From the NCBI GenBank assembly GCA_005779525.1, contig SXIZ01000077.1:1-26284 (forward strand): a DNA stretch of 26,284 nt, written 5' to 3'. Each line of letters opens with the position of its first letter. Position 1 is the first letter of the stretch. A program made the translations under genes and the position numbers. This DNA is from Methylococcaceae bacterium. GTDB taxonomy: Bacteria; Pseudomonadota; Gammaproteobacteria; Methylococcales; Methylomonadaceae. This document shows, one piece after another, positions 14,893 through 23,183 of this stretch. The notes beneath the pieces were generated by a model. That model was not told the origin of the DNA. It saw only the letters and a program-made list of their open reading frames with translations, and searched no databases.

Positions 14893-16086
14893 TTAAAACC
14901 CAGCGGCTTTCGCCTGAGGTAAAAATGTGCTGATGCTCCCCGCTGCCTGTATCCCCGTAGTTGGAAGTGCATAATAAATATTATGGTCTTGCAACCCTAA
15001 GTAACTATTACTACCAGGGTAGTAGCGGTAATAATAGCCAAAATCATAGTTTGCTGCATTCACTGGCGGATTGAATAATGTCGGATAACGGGCTGCAGCA
15101 AAATTAAAAATACGCTCTGCCGCACGTTCGAGTTGGCTATCCAAACGTTTCGTTTGAAGAAAATTCCAGGAAGCATCCAGATACCCTGCATTGACGCTAT
15201 GGCCACCGCCTTGGTGAATAATGTGAATCTCGGTCGCGCTGTTTTTTTCTAACGCATGCGCTAACTGACAGCTATGCACAAACGGCACGGAATTATCATC
15301 ATCGTTGGCTTGTAAGTAGGCGGGAGGTACCCAATCGACTTGCTCTGGCGCTAGCGGTCTTGGGATGGCTCCGGGTGTGACACAGGTTTGCGTCGTCCAA
15401 CCAGCCGCATTACAACTCCGACTACTGCCGACATCAGCAGGAACAGAGGGAACTTGACACACAGGTTGCCCGGCAGTGGTTTGGCTAAGCACTAATCCGC
15501 CTCCCGTTGCGGCAAAGGCGGCCACCTGTTCATGTAACACAGCGGCGGCAAAATAGGAAAAAAAGGCACCGCTCGAAAAACCATTGAAATAAATCCGATT
15601 GTTATCGATCGGGTAAACTAGATTAGCTTCATCTATCAAGGCGCGAGTAAAATTTAAGTCGGGGTTTAGAATAGGATCACTAAAAGCCGCGCTATCGAGG
15701 CTAGCATATTGTGCGGTTTCCCAATATAAACCATCGGCACCATGATCCCAATCACCATGATTCACCGCTTGCGGCAATGCAAAGATTAAAACTACGCCAG
15801 CACGTTCCGCAAACTCTTGCACAGCCGCTTTGCCTAATTCATCCAAGGTACTAAATTCCAAAGTACTGCCCGTGCCACTGAAGAAAATCATCAGCGGCAT
15901 AGGCGCAAATCGATTGGGTTTATAGACCCAAGCGTATCGGGGTTGTCCCTGAATCAATAACTGGGCGGCGGTAAATTGTGGGGTATTACTTGGGAGGGTC
16001 CCGGTGTAGCATTCAGCAGCTTGTGTCCAGGGCAACCAAAGCAAGATGAGTATCAAACGAATTATGTAGTGCAGTTGGGGTTTCAC
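14893..16086 (-). CDS. Secreted PHB-depolymerase/esterase-type alpha/beta hydrolase
   Basis: This 397-residue protein has a signal peptide (about 1-23, cleavage near TQAA) and an alpha/beta-hydrolase domain of the polyhydroxybutyrate depolymerase/feruloyl esterase class. The oxyanion region is FFSGTGS (69-74) and the nucleophile Ser171 sits in GFSSG (169-173). A catalytic His is likely in GGGHSVN near the end of the domain. The last 75 residues form a separate module (ARYPTLF, then YYYRYYPGSNSYLGLQDHNI), a pattern found at the C termini of many secreted proteobacterial proteins. Several Cys pairs in the middle region suit an exported protein. The start is GTG at 16086, with AGGAG 7 bases upstream. 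It probably acts on an ester polymer or small ester outside the cytoplasm; the substrate is unknown. Confidence 0.85.
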   Translation of the reverse strand: MKPQLHYIIRLILILLWLPWTQAAECYTGTLPSNTPQFTAAQLLIQGQPRYAWVYKPNRFAPMPLMIFFSGTGSTLEFSTLDELGKAAVQEFAERAGVVLIFALPQAVNHGDWDHGADGLYWETAQYASLDSAAFSDPILNPDLNFTRALIDEANLVYPIDNNRIYFNGFSSGAFFSYFAAAVLHEQVAAFAATGGGLVLSQTTAGQPVCQVPSVPADVGSSRSCNAAGWTTQTCVTPGAIPRPLAPEQVDWVPPAYLQANDDDNSVPFVHSCQLAHALEKNSATEIHIIHQGGGHSVNAGYLDASWNFLQTKRLDSQLERAAERIFNFAAARYPTLFNPPVNAANYDFGYYYRYYPGSNSYLGLQDHNIYYALPTTGIQAAGSISTFLPQAKAAGF

Positions 16087-16180
16087 GTACTTACTCCTAA
16101 AGCATTATGCTAAGCAATTGCACAGAGTGTAGTCGTTATTTTGAACTCAGCAAGCTTCTGCAGCTAAGCTCTTCCAAAGC

Positions 16181-16837
16181 CTAGCGCACCTTGAGCCGAT
16201 GGACCTCCTCGTACAAAACACTCAGTCCTCGAGCCTTAAAATGTGCTTCTTGTTGCAAAATATCTGTCGTTGCGAGTAACTCGGTATCACACCATTCTGC
16301 GTATAAACTTGCGATTTCCTCGCCAGGAACACTGAATGGCGGACCAGCCATTTCGACTTGCTGATAATTAAACGCCACTAACAAACTTTGCTGCCCCGGG
16401 GACAATAGTTGCTTGAGGTGATTAGCATAGTCGATACGCATTGCTGGCGGTAGAGCGACTAAAGCAGCGCGATCATACAGCGCATCAATATGCCCCAACG
16501 CCTGGCGAGTGAGCTTAAAAAAATCTCCACAATAAATTTGTAATCCTGGAATTTCTGCAACCTGAAACTCTCCCGCCGAACGAATGCTCGCAGGCAACTG
16601 GTTTTCTTCGAAAAACGCGGCAACGGCAAGCGGACTTAGCTCCACCCCAACCACTTGAAATCCCTGCGCCAGCAACCACAACATATCGACAGACTTACCA
16701 CATAATGGCAGTAGTACTCGACTGTGCGGCGCCAATCCTAATGTAGGCCAAAAGTTACGTAAATGAGGATTAACTTCTGCAAGATGAAATCCAATTTGAT
16801 TTTGCTCCCAGCGTTCATACCAAAACTCGTGCTGCAT
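16181..16837 (-). CDS. tpm: Thiopurine S-methyltransferase
   Basis: This SAM-dependent methyltransferase of the bacterial TPMT family methylates thiopurines and, in some bacteria, oxyanions of selenium and tellurium. From ATG 16837 it has 218 residues, the usual family length. Landmarks are the N-terminal FWYERWEQNQIGFH, the SAM-binding LLPLCGKSVDM, VGVELSPLA, and DALYDRAALVALPP. The open frame reaches a TTG at 16858, but the shorter start matches the family. The natural substrate here is unknown. It is monocistronic, with the esterase gene starting 95 bases downstream and a decayed region upstream. Confidence 0.93.
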   Translation of the reverse strand: MQHEFWYERWEQNQIGFHLAEVNPHLRNFWPTLGLAPHSRVLLPLCGKSVDMLWLLAQGFQVVGVELSPLAVAAFFEENQLPASIRSAGEFQVAEIPGLQIYCGDFFKLTRQALGHIDALYDRAALVALPPAMRIDYANHLKQLLSPGQQSLLVAFNYQQVEMAGPPFSVPGEEIASLYAEWCDTELLATTDILQQEAHFKARGLSVLYEEVHRLKVR

Positions 16838-17585
16838 TTTATTTACTCTGCGTGTCAATGGAACGTATATCTTATGCCCAAATATTATCTATAGCATAGC
16901 CCCTGCTTATTAAGACTTTAAGTTGAGTCCGAACATATCCATGAACTAAATCGATTCAAAAGTTAATAGATTCCCTCACACTTTAAAATTTAGTCATACT
17001 CATGAATTTTCTTAAGAACTCAGCGCATCAGAGATACAGGAGGCTGATACCAAGCCAAGGTACTTGCGAATTAGTATGGATCAAGCCTTGCTGATTATTC
17101 CCGGAGAAGCAAATCACTGGGTCTTCAAGTGTTTAAAGCCCTTGTTCACGACATGACATGCAAAGATATTTTCGTTTCCTGTAGCATATTAGAGCCACTC
17201 AGAGGTCAATCCTGTTTTGGCGGTTCAGCAAACCATTTACATCTTGAAATCTTGTCTAATAGTCAGGTACTTTTCAGGTTTACGGAAAACGAGTTTTAAT
17301 CCTGTTTACCGCGTCGAGCACCGCAGGAGCAATTGCGGAGGCGGAGCAAAAGAGAGTATTTCACCCTCGGGTGCGAGAACTCGATTAGACCAACGTCGCG
17401 ATAGCGACAACTAACCGACAAATAAAGTTTGACTGAGTACGAGTATCATGGTCTTGCAGCAAAATGAGCCTTCTGCGATATGGGCGTAGTGGTGATCAAT
17501 TCGGACAATGGCCCAGAATAAAGTGATCGACGAACGCAGTATTTAAATTGCTCGTTAAATTTGAGTACTTCAAGATACACACAAG
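16838..17585. other. About 750 bases without an intact gene
   Basis: No convincing gene was found between tpm and msrQ. The stretch holds a probable transposase remnant (17426-17518), a 10-base direct repeat (AATCCTGTTT at 17208 and 17298), and small hairpins such as GTCGC/GCGAC (17395-17408) and CACC/GGTG (17362-17373). Base composition at 17310-17400 is more GC-rich than around it. It looks like degraded mobile DNA. Confidence 0.5.
17426..17518 (+). pseudogene. Probable fragment of a DDE-type transposase
   Basis: In one frame the bases read SLTEYEYHGLAAK, a stop, then AFCDMGVVVINSDNGPE and another stop. SDNGPE preceded by a hydrophobic strand is the second-Asp motif of integrase-core transposases (IS3, IS481 and relatives). 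The stops and the small size mean that only a decayed piece is left. The family cannot be assigned, and chance similarity is possible. Confidence 0.4.
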
Positions 17586-18161
17586 TTACTTCTTGTAGCG
17601 CATCACCAACCTGAACCCCAGTAATAAAGCAACGATTAAGCTATATAACAAGGGTTCAGCGAGATTGCCTTTTAACTGCCAAAAATAATGGATGACCGCA
17701 GTCACGCCTGCAAGATAGACGAAGCGGTGGAGTTTCTTCCAATTACTCCCTAAGCGCTTTTGCCAAGCTTTCGTCGAGGTTATTGCCATCGGCAAGATAA
17801 TCATATAAGCGCATAGGCCCATGAAGATATAAGGACTTTCAAGCATGTCCTGCGCAATATTTTGCCACACCAAGGCATGATCTAATACTAGATAGCTAAA
17901 GACATGCAAACTGGTGTAAAAAAAGGTAAATAATCCAATCATGCGCCGATAGGTTAACGGCCATTTCCACGAGGTGATTTTGCGTAACGGGCTAACGGCC
18001 AGACTCAAACACAAAAAGCGGATACTCCAAAGCCCAAGATAATAATGCACCGCTTGCACGGGATTAGCACCCAAATTATCTAGCGCAATTTTTAACACTA
18101 GCCCGCAAAATGGCAGCAAGCCCGTGATCATCATGACCCACCACAAATTAAAGCGTAGCAT
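17586..18161 (-). CDS. msrQ: MsrQ, heme-binding membrane subunit of methionine sulfoxide reductase
   Basis: MsrQ is an inner-membrane b-type heme protein that passes electrons from the respiratory chain or flavin reductase to periplasmic MsrP. At 191 residues it has about six hydrophobic segments (YedZ/ferric-reductase-like domain). The three conserved His are seen at 86 (YTSLHVFSY), 145 (WKKLHRFVY) and 158 (AVIHYFW). WYRR-type landmark TYRRMIGL is at 70-77. Its ATG overlaps the msrP stop by one base (TAATG), so the two are translationally coupled. MsrPQ repairs oxidised methionines of envelope proteins. Confidence 0.95.
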   Translation of the reverse strand: MLRFNLWWVMMITGLLPFCGLVLKIALDNLGANPVQAVHYYLGLWSIRFLCLSLAVSPLRKITSWKWPLTYRRMIGLFTFFYTSLHVFSYLVLDHALVWQNIAQDMLESPYIFMGLCAYMIILPMAITSTKAWQKRLGSNWKKLHRFVYLAGVTAVIHYFWQLKGNLAEPLLYSLIVALLLGFRLVMRYKK

Positions 18162-19099
18162 TAAAAATTACGCTCTAAATCTAAATGGCTATATAACTCA
18201 CCCACTTGCTCAGCATAGCCGTTGAACAACTCCGTGCGCCGTCTTGGGGTAAAAAAACGTGAACCCAGAAGTCTCTCTGTGGCTTGACTCCAGCGTGGAT
18301 GTGGGACCGAAGGATTGACATTGGCGTAAAAACCATAATCCTTAGGAGCCGCTAAACTCCAGCTAGAAATAGGTTGCTGTTCAAGTAATGAAATTTTCAC
18401 GATGGCTTTGATACTTTTAAAACCGTATTTCCAAGGCACCACCAATCTTAGCGGCGCACCATTTTGTTTGGCTAAGGGTTTGCCATACATCCCAAATGCC
18501 AGCAAGGTTAAAGGATGCAGCGCCTCATCTAAGCGTAAGGCTTCGGTATAAGGCCAGATCAGCATACTGCTCCGCCGAGTATTGGGCATGACTTCCGGCC
18601 GCAGAACACTGGTAAATTGCACAAAGCGAGCTTTTGAGGTGGGTTCAACCAGTTTGAGTAAATCTGCCAACGGAAAACCTAACCAGGGGACGACCATCGC
18701 CCAGGCCTCAACACAACGAAAACGATAGATGCGTTCTTCTGCAGGAAAACGGTGCAGAATATCTTCCAGATGATAGTGACCCGGTCGGGCGACAGCACCA
18801 TTAATTTCAATCGACCAAGGATCCAGTGTTAAATTCTGCGCCCAAATGCTGCTATCTTCCTTGTTGTAGCTGTATTCGTAGAAGTTGGTGTAATTTTGAA
18901 TGTGTTTTAGTGGTGTTAGTTCAAGCTTAGCAGGATCTTCAGCCTGCCCGAGTTGTGGGAAGGCAGGCTGTGACAGCAATCCACTACCCAAAGTAAGTGT
19001 GGTGGTTAATCCGTATTTTAGGAACGTTCGCCGCGCTGCATAAACCTCCGGAGGTGTGATCGCATGTTCAGGGAGTTCATTTTGGATTTTGATTAACAT
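18161..19099 (-). CDS. msrP: MsrP, periplasmic molybdopterin methionine sulfoxide reductase
   Basis: MsrP is the catalytic subunit of the MsrPQ system, which reduces methionine sulfoxide in periplasmic proteins. From ATG 19099 it has 312 residues. The N terminus has a Tat signal (Arg23-Arg24 in AARRTFLKYG, then a hydrophobic segment). The molybdenum-ligating Cys is Cys129 in RFRCVEAWAMVVPWLG. Further family landmarks are TNFYEYSYNKE, PNTRRSSMLIWPYTEALR, and KYGFKSIKAIVKI. The frame extends to a TTG at 19111, but the ATG gives AAGGA at 12 bases and is preferred. The 150 bases upstream hold only weak inverted repeats (ACCCT/AGGGT near 19177-19193). Confidence 0.95.
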   Translation of the reverse strand: MLIKIQNELPEHAITPPEVYAARRTFLKYGLTTTLTLGSGLLSQPAFPQLGQAEDPAKLELTPLKHIQNYTNFYEYSYNKEDSSIWAQNLTLDPWSIEINGAVARPGHYHLEDILHRFPAEERIYRFRCVEAWAMVVPWLGFPLADLLKLVEPTSKARFVQFTSVLRPEVMPNTRRSSMLIWPYTEALRLDEALHPLTLLAFGMYGKPLAKQNGAPLRLVVPWKYGFKSIKAIVKISLLEQQPISSWSLAAPKDYGFYANVNPSVPHPRWSQATERLLGSRFFTPRRRTELFNGYAEQVGELYSHLDLERNF

Positions 19100-19249
19100 A
19101 CTCTGACACAATCCTTGATTTATAAAGAAAAAAATCTGGATGCTAAGAAATAAAACCGCATAACTTGCATCCAGTTACCCTCTACTTCAGGGTGAGGACC
19201 TCTGATGGTCAAGCTTATTAGTGTGTATTTTTTAGCTAAGCGATCACAG

Positions 19250-20113
19250 TTAAGAGCGTTTCTTTCCCTTTGGAATAATGGCTAAAATTTTCCGAATGTG
19301 TCGCTCGGTCACAAATGCTAAAAAAAACAGTTGTAAAAAATTTTCAGCTTCAATTATGTCTAAGCCAATTTTTTGGGGAATCAATTCTTTACGCGTGCCA
19401 AACAGCTTATCCCAGACCGCTAGAACGATACCGTAATTGCTATCATGCTCTTGGCGCATGGCAGAATGATGGGTACGGTGTAAAGCTGGGGTAATAATGA
19501 AATGCGAAATGCGTTCTTCAAAAGCAAAGCGCAAATTGGCATGGTGAAAGAATATAAACAGTAGTTCCACCGTTTCTATGGCGAGAACTAAATTAGCTTC
19601 TACCCCAATTAAAATCACAAAGAGACATTTGTAAGGAATTTCTAAAAATAAATCAAAAACATGAAAGCGAAAACCCGTAGTGACATTAAAACTTTTATCA
19701 CTGTGGTGCACTTTATGAAAACGCCAGAGAAATTCGTAATGGTGGCTGGCTAAATGCCAGACATAAATCGCCAAATCAAACAGAATAAATGACAATAACC
19801 ATTTGATGGGTCCACTACTTAGGCCACTGAGCAGCCCAATCGACGAAAATTGCTGCGCGACCAAAAATAAACTTGAAGCGCGCAAAACCGTTAAGATGAA
19901 ATTATTAAAAATAAAAGCCGTGGTATTGGTAATGTATGAGCCTTTACCGATCTCTTGCGGGAAATGCAGTAATGGCCGTTTTTTTTCTAAAATCACCAAC
20001 CACACGAATGCCAGCATTGCGACAGCGAAAAAAACTTCGTTAAACAGTAAACCATCTTCGGTAATGGGCAGTTCCACGTTCGATACAGCAGATAGATCTT
20101 CGGTGTTATTCAT
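19250..20113 (-). CDS. Sterol desaturase/fatty acid hydroxylase-family membrane protein
   Basis: This 287-residue integral membrane protein has the three His clusters of the non-heme di-iron hydroxylase/desaturase superfamily. These are HLASHH (120-125), HKVHH (133-137) and HRTHH (212-216), with further His at 151 and 190-191. Four hydrophobic segments are seen (about 26-42, 68-88, 103-120 and 160-190). ATG 20113 is chosen because GAGG lies 8 bases upstream; the open frame reaches a GTG at 20143. Substrates in this family include sterols, fatty acids, carotenoids and alkylglycerols, and cannot be predicted here. It stands on the same strand between msrP and the LOV gene. Confidence 0.85.
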   Translation of the reverse strand: MNNTEDLSAVSNVELPITEDGLLFNEVFFAVAMLAFVWLVILEKKRPLLHFPQEIGKGSYITNTTAFIFNNFILTVLRASSLFLVAQQFSSIGLLSGLSSGPIKWLLSFILFDLAIYVWHLASHHYEFLWRFHKVHHSDKSFNVTTGFRFHVFDLFLEIPYKCLFVILIGVEANLVLAIETVELLFIFFHHANLRFAFEERISHFIITPALHRTHHSAMRQEHDSNYGIVLAVWDKLFGTRKELIPQKIGLDIIEAENFLQLFFLAFVTERHIRKILAIIPKGKKRS

Positions 20114-20241
20114 GTTCAAGGCCTCAAATTTGTCAATACGCACCCTTAGACTACGTAATTACCTCAGAGTTTAAAAACAAAGTGCTCAGTAAAGCTTTTT
20201 TTCAGCATTGAACATGATGACGACATGCGCTGCTGTAAATA

Positions 20242-20703
20242 CTAATCATCTACTTGGGATAATCGATTTAATAAACTACTTAATTCTTGAATTTCATCTT
20301 CGGCTTTCACTTTATAACTAATATCGTATTGCACGCCCAGGTAATAGATCACCCGGCCTTTACGATCTAACAATTGGGTAATTTTTAGATGGTTATGAAA
20401 TCACTCACCGTTCTTTTTATAATTTCTGAGGGTGACCTCGATATTTTGATGATTATCTAAGGCTTTACGAATATCATAACGTGCGGTCTGTTCCCGATCC
20501 TGCCCCTGTAAAAACCGACAATTGCGCCCAATAATATCTTCCTGCGTGTAGCCCGTAAGCTTTTCAAAAGCTTTATTGGCATAGACAATCGGTGAATCAG
20601 GCAAATCTGGGTCTGCCAAGGTCACGCCATTGACGCATTCATCCAAGATAGCGGAAAGTATTTGAGGGATTAGGCCGCTGTCTTTTTCAACAATAAAACT
20701 CAT
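20242..20703 (-). pseudogene. Short LOV photoreceptor gene interrupted by an in-frame TGA
   Basis: The gene starts at ATG 20703, with AGGA 8 bases upstream. It encodes a LOV-type PAS domain whose flavin-adduct Cys62 lies in GRNCRFLQ (59-66). A TGA at 20403-20401 stops translation after 100 residues (RNYKKNGE, stop). The same frame then runs 52 more sense codons to a TAG at 20244-20242, and these read like the missing half of the LOV domain: FHNHLKITQLLDRKGRVIYY, then LGVQYDIS and a helical tail. The lost half contains the Asn and Gln (GVQ) that contact flavin in LOV proteins. TGG (Trp) would restore the frame by one base. Repaired, it would be a 153-residue short LOV protein with a C-terminal helix. 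A point mutation, a sequencing error or readthrough are all possible. Confidence 0.8.
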
Positions 20704-20770
20704 AGTTAAATTCCTAAAGTAAGATTTGATAACGTAATTCGAAGTTCTTAAGGTATAGCTTCAGCACGGA

Positions 20771-21253
20771 CTAGGACTGCTCGGAGGCGTGCAACAGATT
20801 TTTTATATTTTCCACCGTTGTTTCTGCCCCATCCTCAATTGCAATACGAATCAACTTCTCAAAGGGTCGCATAAACAATTCGAGGTTTAACAGTTCGAAG
20901 GTATAAGTTAGACAGGTGCAGTCTGGATCATCTGCCACGTCCAACACATAACTATCGCGATATTCAGCAGTCACGCCCTTAAACGCTATCAAGCTATTCG
21001 GCAGATAATCATGCAGCTGAAAAATTGAGGCTACTTGTTTACCTTGATCAATTCTTAGCTGTCGTGCTTGCGCACCGACAACGGCTTCTTTGCCATTTAA
21101 CGGCTCAAATTCAATAACATCGGTCGCCCATTTCGGATAATTTTCAAAAAATTGTTCGCCGATAAAGGAAAAAACCTCGCGCACTGATCGTTTTATAACA
21201 ACGCTAAATTTACCGGTTATCGGTTTATTTGGATCGAAGGATATGTTAAACAT
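20771..21253 (-). CDS. SRPBCC (START-like) family protein
   Basis: This is a 160-residue cytoplasmic protein. The pattern VVIKRSVREVFSFIGEQFFENYPKW at the start, a central run of beta-strands and a C-terminal amphipathic helix (about 130-155) is that of the SRPBCC/polyketide-cyclase fold, which binds hydrophobic ligands in a deep pocket. The ligand is unknown. The start is supported by AGGGG 8 bases upstream. It lies 67 bases before the LOV gene on the same strand, with no terminator between, so they may share a transcript. An imperfect inverted repeat (CTGTG, 2 bases, CACAG; 21298-21309) lies 45 bases upstream of its start. Confidence 0.78.
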   Translation of the reverse strand: MFNISFDPNKPITGKFSVVIKRSVREVFSFIGEQFFENYPKWATDVIEFEPLNGKEAVVGAQARQLRIDQGKQVASIFQLHDYLPNSLIAFKGVTAEYRDSYVLDVADDPDCTCLTYTFELLNLELFMRPFEKLIRIAIEDGAETTVENIKNLLHASEQS

Positions 21254-21422
21254 TAACCAAGCCCCTAACTATTAATTAGCTATGATGATAATTTCACCTG
21301 TGACCACAGTCTATCCGCTTTTATTTTTAAATCCATGTCCGTAGCACTTTTATCGGCGACAAAATACGTATTTTTTTTTCAGGAACCAGACCGTGCAAAT
21401 ATAATTTAGCAGTACTTACACA

Positions 21423-21962
21423 CTATTGTTTTACATAAATCAATTGCTCCGTCGCAAAACCTAAGCTTTTCGCCTGTTGAATTAAGCTGTCTAAGGTGGC
21501 GGCAGGTAATTGTTTACTCCGTGATAGAATCCACAGAAAATCTCGGTCTGGCCCGACAATCATGGCGTAACTATAATTAACTTTATCCAGTGCGATAATG
21601 TTATACGCTCCATAGAATGGCCCAAAAAACGAGACTTTTAAGCGCCCTTGCGTCGGTCGGTCGATAAAATAGCCCACGCCCTCCGCTTGCTCCCAAACCT
21701 GAGACTCGATATTTTGCCCCTGATTCAACACGTCTATGCCGCCGTCTTCACGCAAACGATATTCTGCAGAAATGCGTTGTAAGCCACGTTCAAAGGGATG
21801 ATCCAGACGCGCAATTTCATACCATGTTCCAAGATATCGTTGCATCTCAAAGTTATCGATCACTTGCACGCCTTCAGGTATACCGGTACAAGCTGTCACC
21901 GCGAACAGCAAGCTACTGAGTCCTATAACCTTTTTTAACAGATGTTTAAACATAGTGTTCAT
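21423..21962 (-). CDS. blc: Outer-membrane lipocalin Blc
   Basis: Bacterial lipocalins of this type are outer-membrane lipoproteins that bind fatty acids or lysophospholipids and are often stress-induced. The 179-residue protein has a lipobox ending in VTAC (lipidated Cys25). The lipocalin signature LGTWYEIARLDHPFERG begins at about 44. Other landmarks are YRLREDGGIDVLN, GRLKVSFFGPFYGAYNIIALD, YAMIVGPDRDFLWILSR and the C-terminal helix with LGF. ATG 21962 has GGA only 3 bases upstream, while an in-frame ATG three codons later has better spacing; both give a working lipobox. It is 169 bases upstream of the SRPBCC gene on the same strand. Confidence 0.92.
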   Translation of the reverse strand: MNTMFKHLLKKVIGLSSLLFAVTACTGIPEGVQVIDNFEMQRYLGTWYEIARLDHPFERGLQRISAEYRLREDGGIDVLNQGQNIESQVWEQAEGVGYFIDRPTQGRLKVSFFGPFYGAYNIIALDKVNYSYAMIVGPDRDFLWILSRSKQLPAATLDSLIQQAKSLGFATEQLIYVKQ

Positions 21963-21985
21963 TCCAAATTGATGTGTGTAATACT

Positions 21986-22043
21986 CGCTTAAAAGAATAA
22001 GCGGAAAGCGGTTTACCGCCGGAGCAGCAAAAATTGTCTGCTC
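21986..22043. other. Three adjacent small hairpins in the blc leader
   Basis: Three inverted repeats follow each other. They are CGCTTA and TAAGCG around 6 bases (21986-22003), GCGG and CCGC around TTTA (22008-22019), and GAGCAG and CTGCTC around 10 bases (22022-22043). They lie between the lipase gene stop and the blc start, on the minus strand. None has a U-tract, so a terminator is not convincing; a structured leader or operator sites are alternatives. Confidence 0.35.
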
Positions 22044-22104
22044 GTGCGGATAGCTGTTGGACGATTTTGATCTGCAAGTCAGTGTTTTTTCACCGCAGTC
22101 AACG

Positions 22105-23073
22105 CTAAGGCTGCGCGACGGCGGATAAGCTTCCGGTGTGCTTGTGCATCCAGCTTAGAATATCCTGCCAAACACTTTTGGCACCTAAATCACGTAACAA
22201 AATATGATAGCTATTATCATAAATGTTGACGGTCTTACGCTCACGTGTTGGCGTAGCCAACAGCTGCTCGATAAAAGCATAGACAGGCTCTTTAGGTAAA
22301 ATCTCGTCTTTCTCGCCATAGAGTAATAAAGTATTGCTCTCGACTGACTGAGCATTGCTATAGGCTTGGTCCATTAAATCAGCTAAGCCATAAATAGCCT
22401 CCACCCGAGTTTCTTTAATGATGAGCGGATCACGCCCCATCGCTCGTAGCATCTCAATATTATCTGACGCCAATTTGCCCAAACCTTTCCCACTTAAACG
22501 CATCCACGGTACAGTATGCGCTAAAGTCCATAACAAGCTAGTTTGGTACCACGGCATGGTTGATCGCGCCCAGACTGCTGGAGCGGCCAGAATAATTCCA
22601 TTTAACTCCGCTTGGGGTGTCTGCGTCGCCACATTCAGTGCAATCGCCCCCCCCATACTTTCGCCCAATAAAAAAATCGGTAATCCAGGATGCTGCTGTT
22701 TAAGCAAACTCAGTAACATACTCACATCGTCGATATAGGTATCACTACCCGCCCAGTAACCGCGTTGGGGTGCTCGACCGAATCCCCGTTGATCAAAAGC
22801 ATAACAAGCAATCCCGGCGGCACTAAAAAATTGGGCCGGAGTGTCAAAAAACAGACTGTAATCATTAAAACCATGCAACGCTAACATCACCGCTTGGGGC
22901 GGCCTTGTCGGTAACCAACGACGCAACGGCAGCGCCGCGCCATCAGTGGTGAAAAAGGTGGTTGCGGTAATTTTGGCAGGGTACATTTTTGCTCCTAAAG
23001 GAGGTATGGCAGGCATACATCCCGTTAATAAACACGCGCACAGTAAAACATTGAGCAATCTGGCTAATTTCAT
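22105..23073 (-). CDS. Monoacylglycerol lipase-like lipoprotein (alpha/beta hydrolase)
   Basis: This 322-residue serine hydrolase has a lipoprotein signal (lipobox LTGC, Cys19) and a Hydrolase_4 domain. The oxyanion strand is ALHGFNDY, the nucleophile Ser139 is in GESMGG, the acid is probably Asp256 (GEKDEILP) and the base His290 (SYHILLRD). The DQRGFGRAPQRGYW segment is typical of lysophospholipases and monoacylglycerol lipases. Anchored in the envelope, it would hydrolyse lysolipids or monoglycerides. It is the next gene upstream of blc, a lipocalin, which may carry the same kind of lipid; this link is inference. The start is ATG 23073, with GGA 7 bases upstream. A candidate promoter with an operator lies about 110 bases upstream. 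Confidence 0.9.
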   Translation of the reverse strand: MKLARLLNVLLCACLLTGCMPAIPPLGAKMYPAKITATTFFTTDGAALPLRRWLPTRPPQAVMLALHGFNDYSLFFDTPAQFFSAAGIACYAFDQRGFGRAPQRGYWAGSDTYIDDVSMLLSLLKQQHPGLPIFLLGESMGGAIALNVATQTPQAELNGIILAAPAVWARSTMPWYQTSLLWTLAHTVPWMRLSGKGLGKLASDNIEMLRAMGRDPLIIKETRVEAIYGLADLMDQAYSNAQSVESNTLLLYGEKDEILPKEPVYAFIEQLLATPTRERKTVNIYDNSYHILLRDLGAKSVWQDILSWMHKHTGSLSAVAQP

Positions 23074-23183
23074 GAGTTATCCAAAATCGATAGACGATGA
23101 GGCTAGAACCGCTAAATTATGGGCCTTTTCGCAGAGCTCTAAACGAGGAATAAGAATGAGTCTGACACCAAGCAGAGTTCCAG

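Noticed and set aside
14784..14972. 62-residue frame overlapping the end of the esterase gene
   Set aside because: It is a shifted-frame shadow of the esterase C terminus.
17217..17414. Possible 65-residue protein in the decayed region
   Set aside because: No family, no proper start signal, odd composition, and it lies beside transposase debris.
20401..20403. TGA as a reassigned Trp codon in this organism
   Set aside because: TGA ends mupP (475-477) and the coiled-coil gene (11075-11077) in their tight operon arrangements, and Trp is coded by TGG in the other genes, so code change is not supported.
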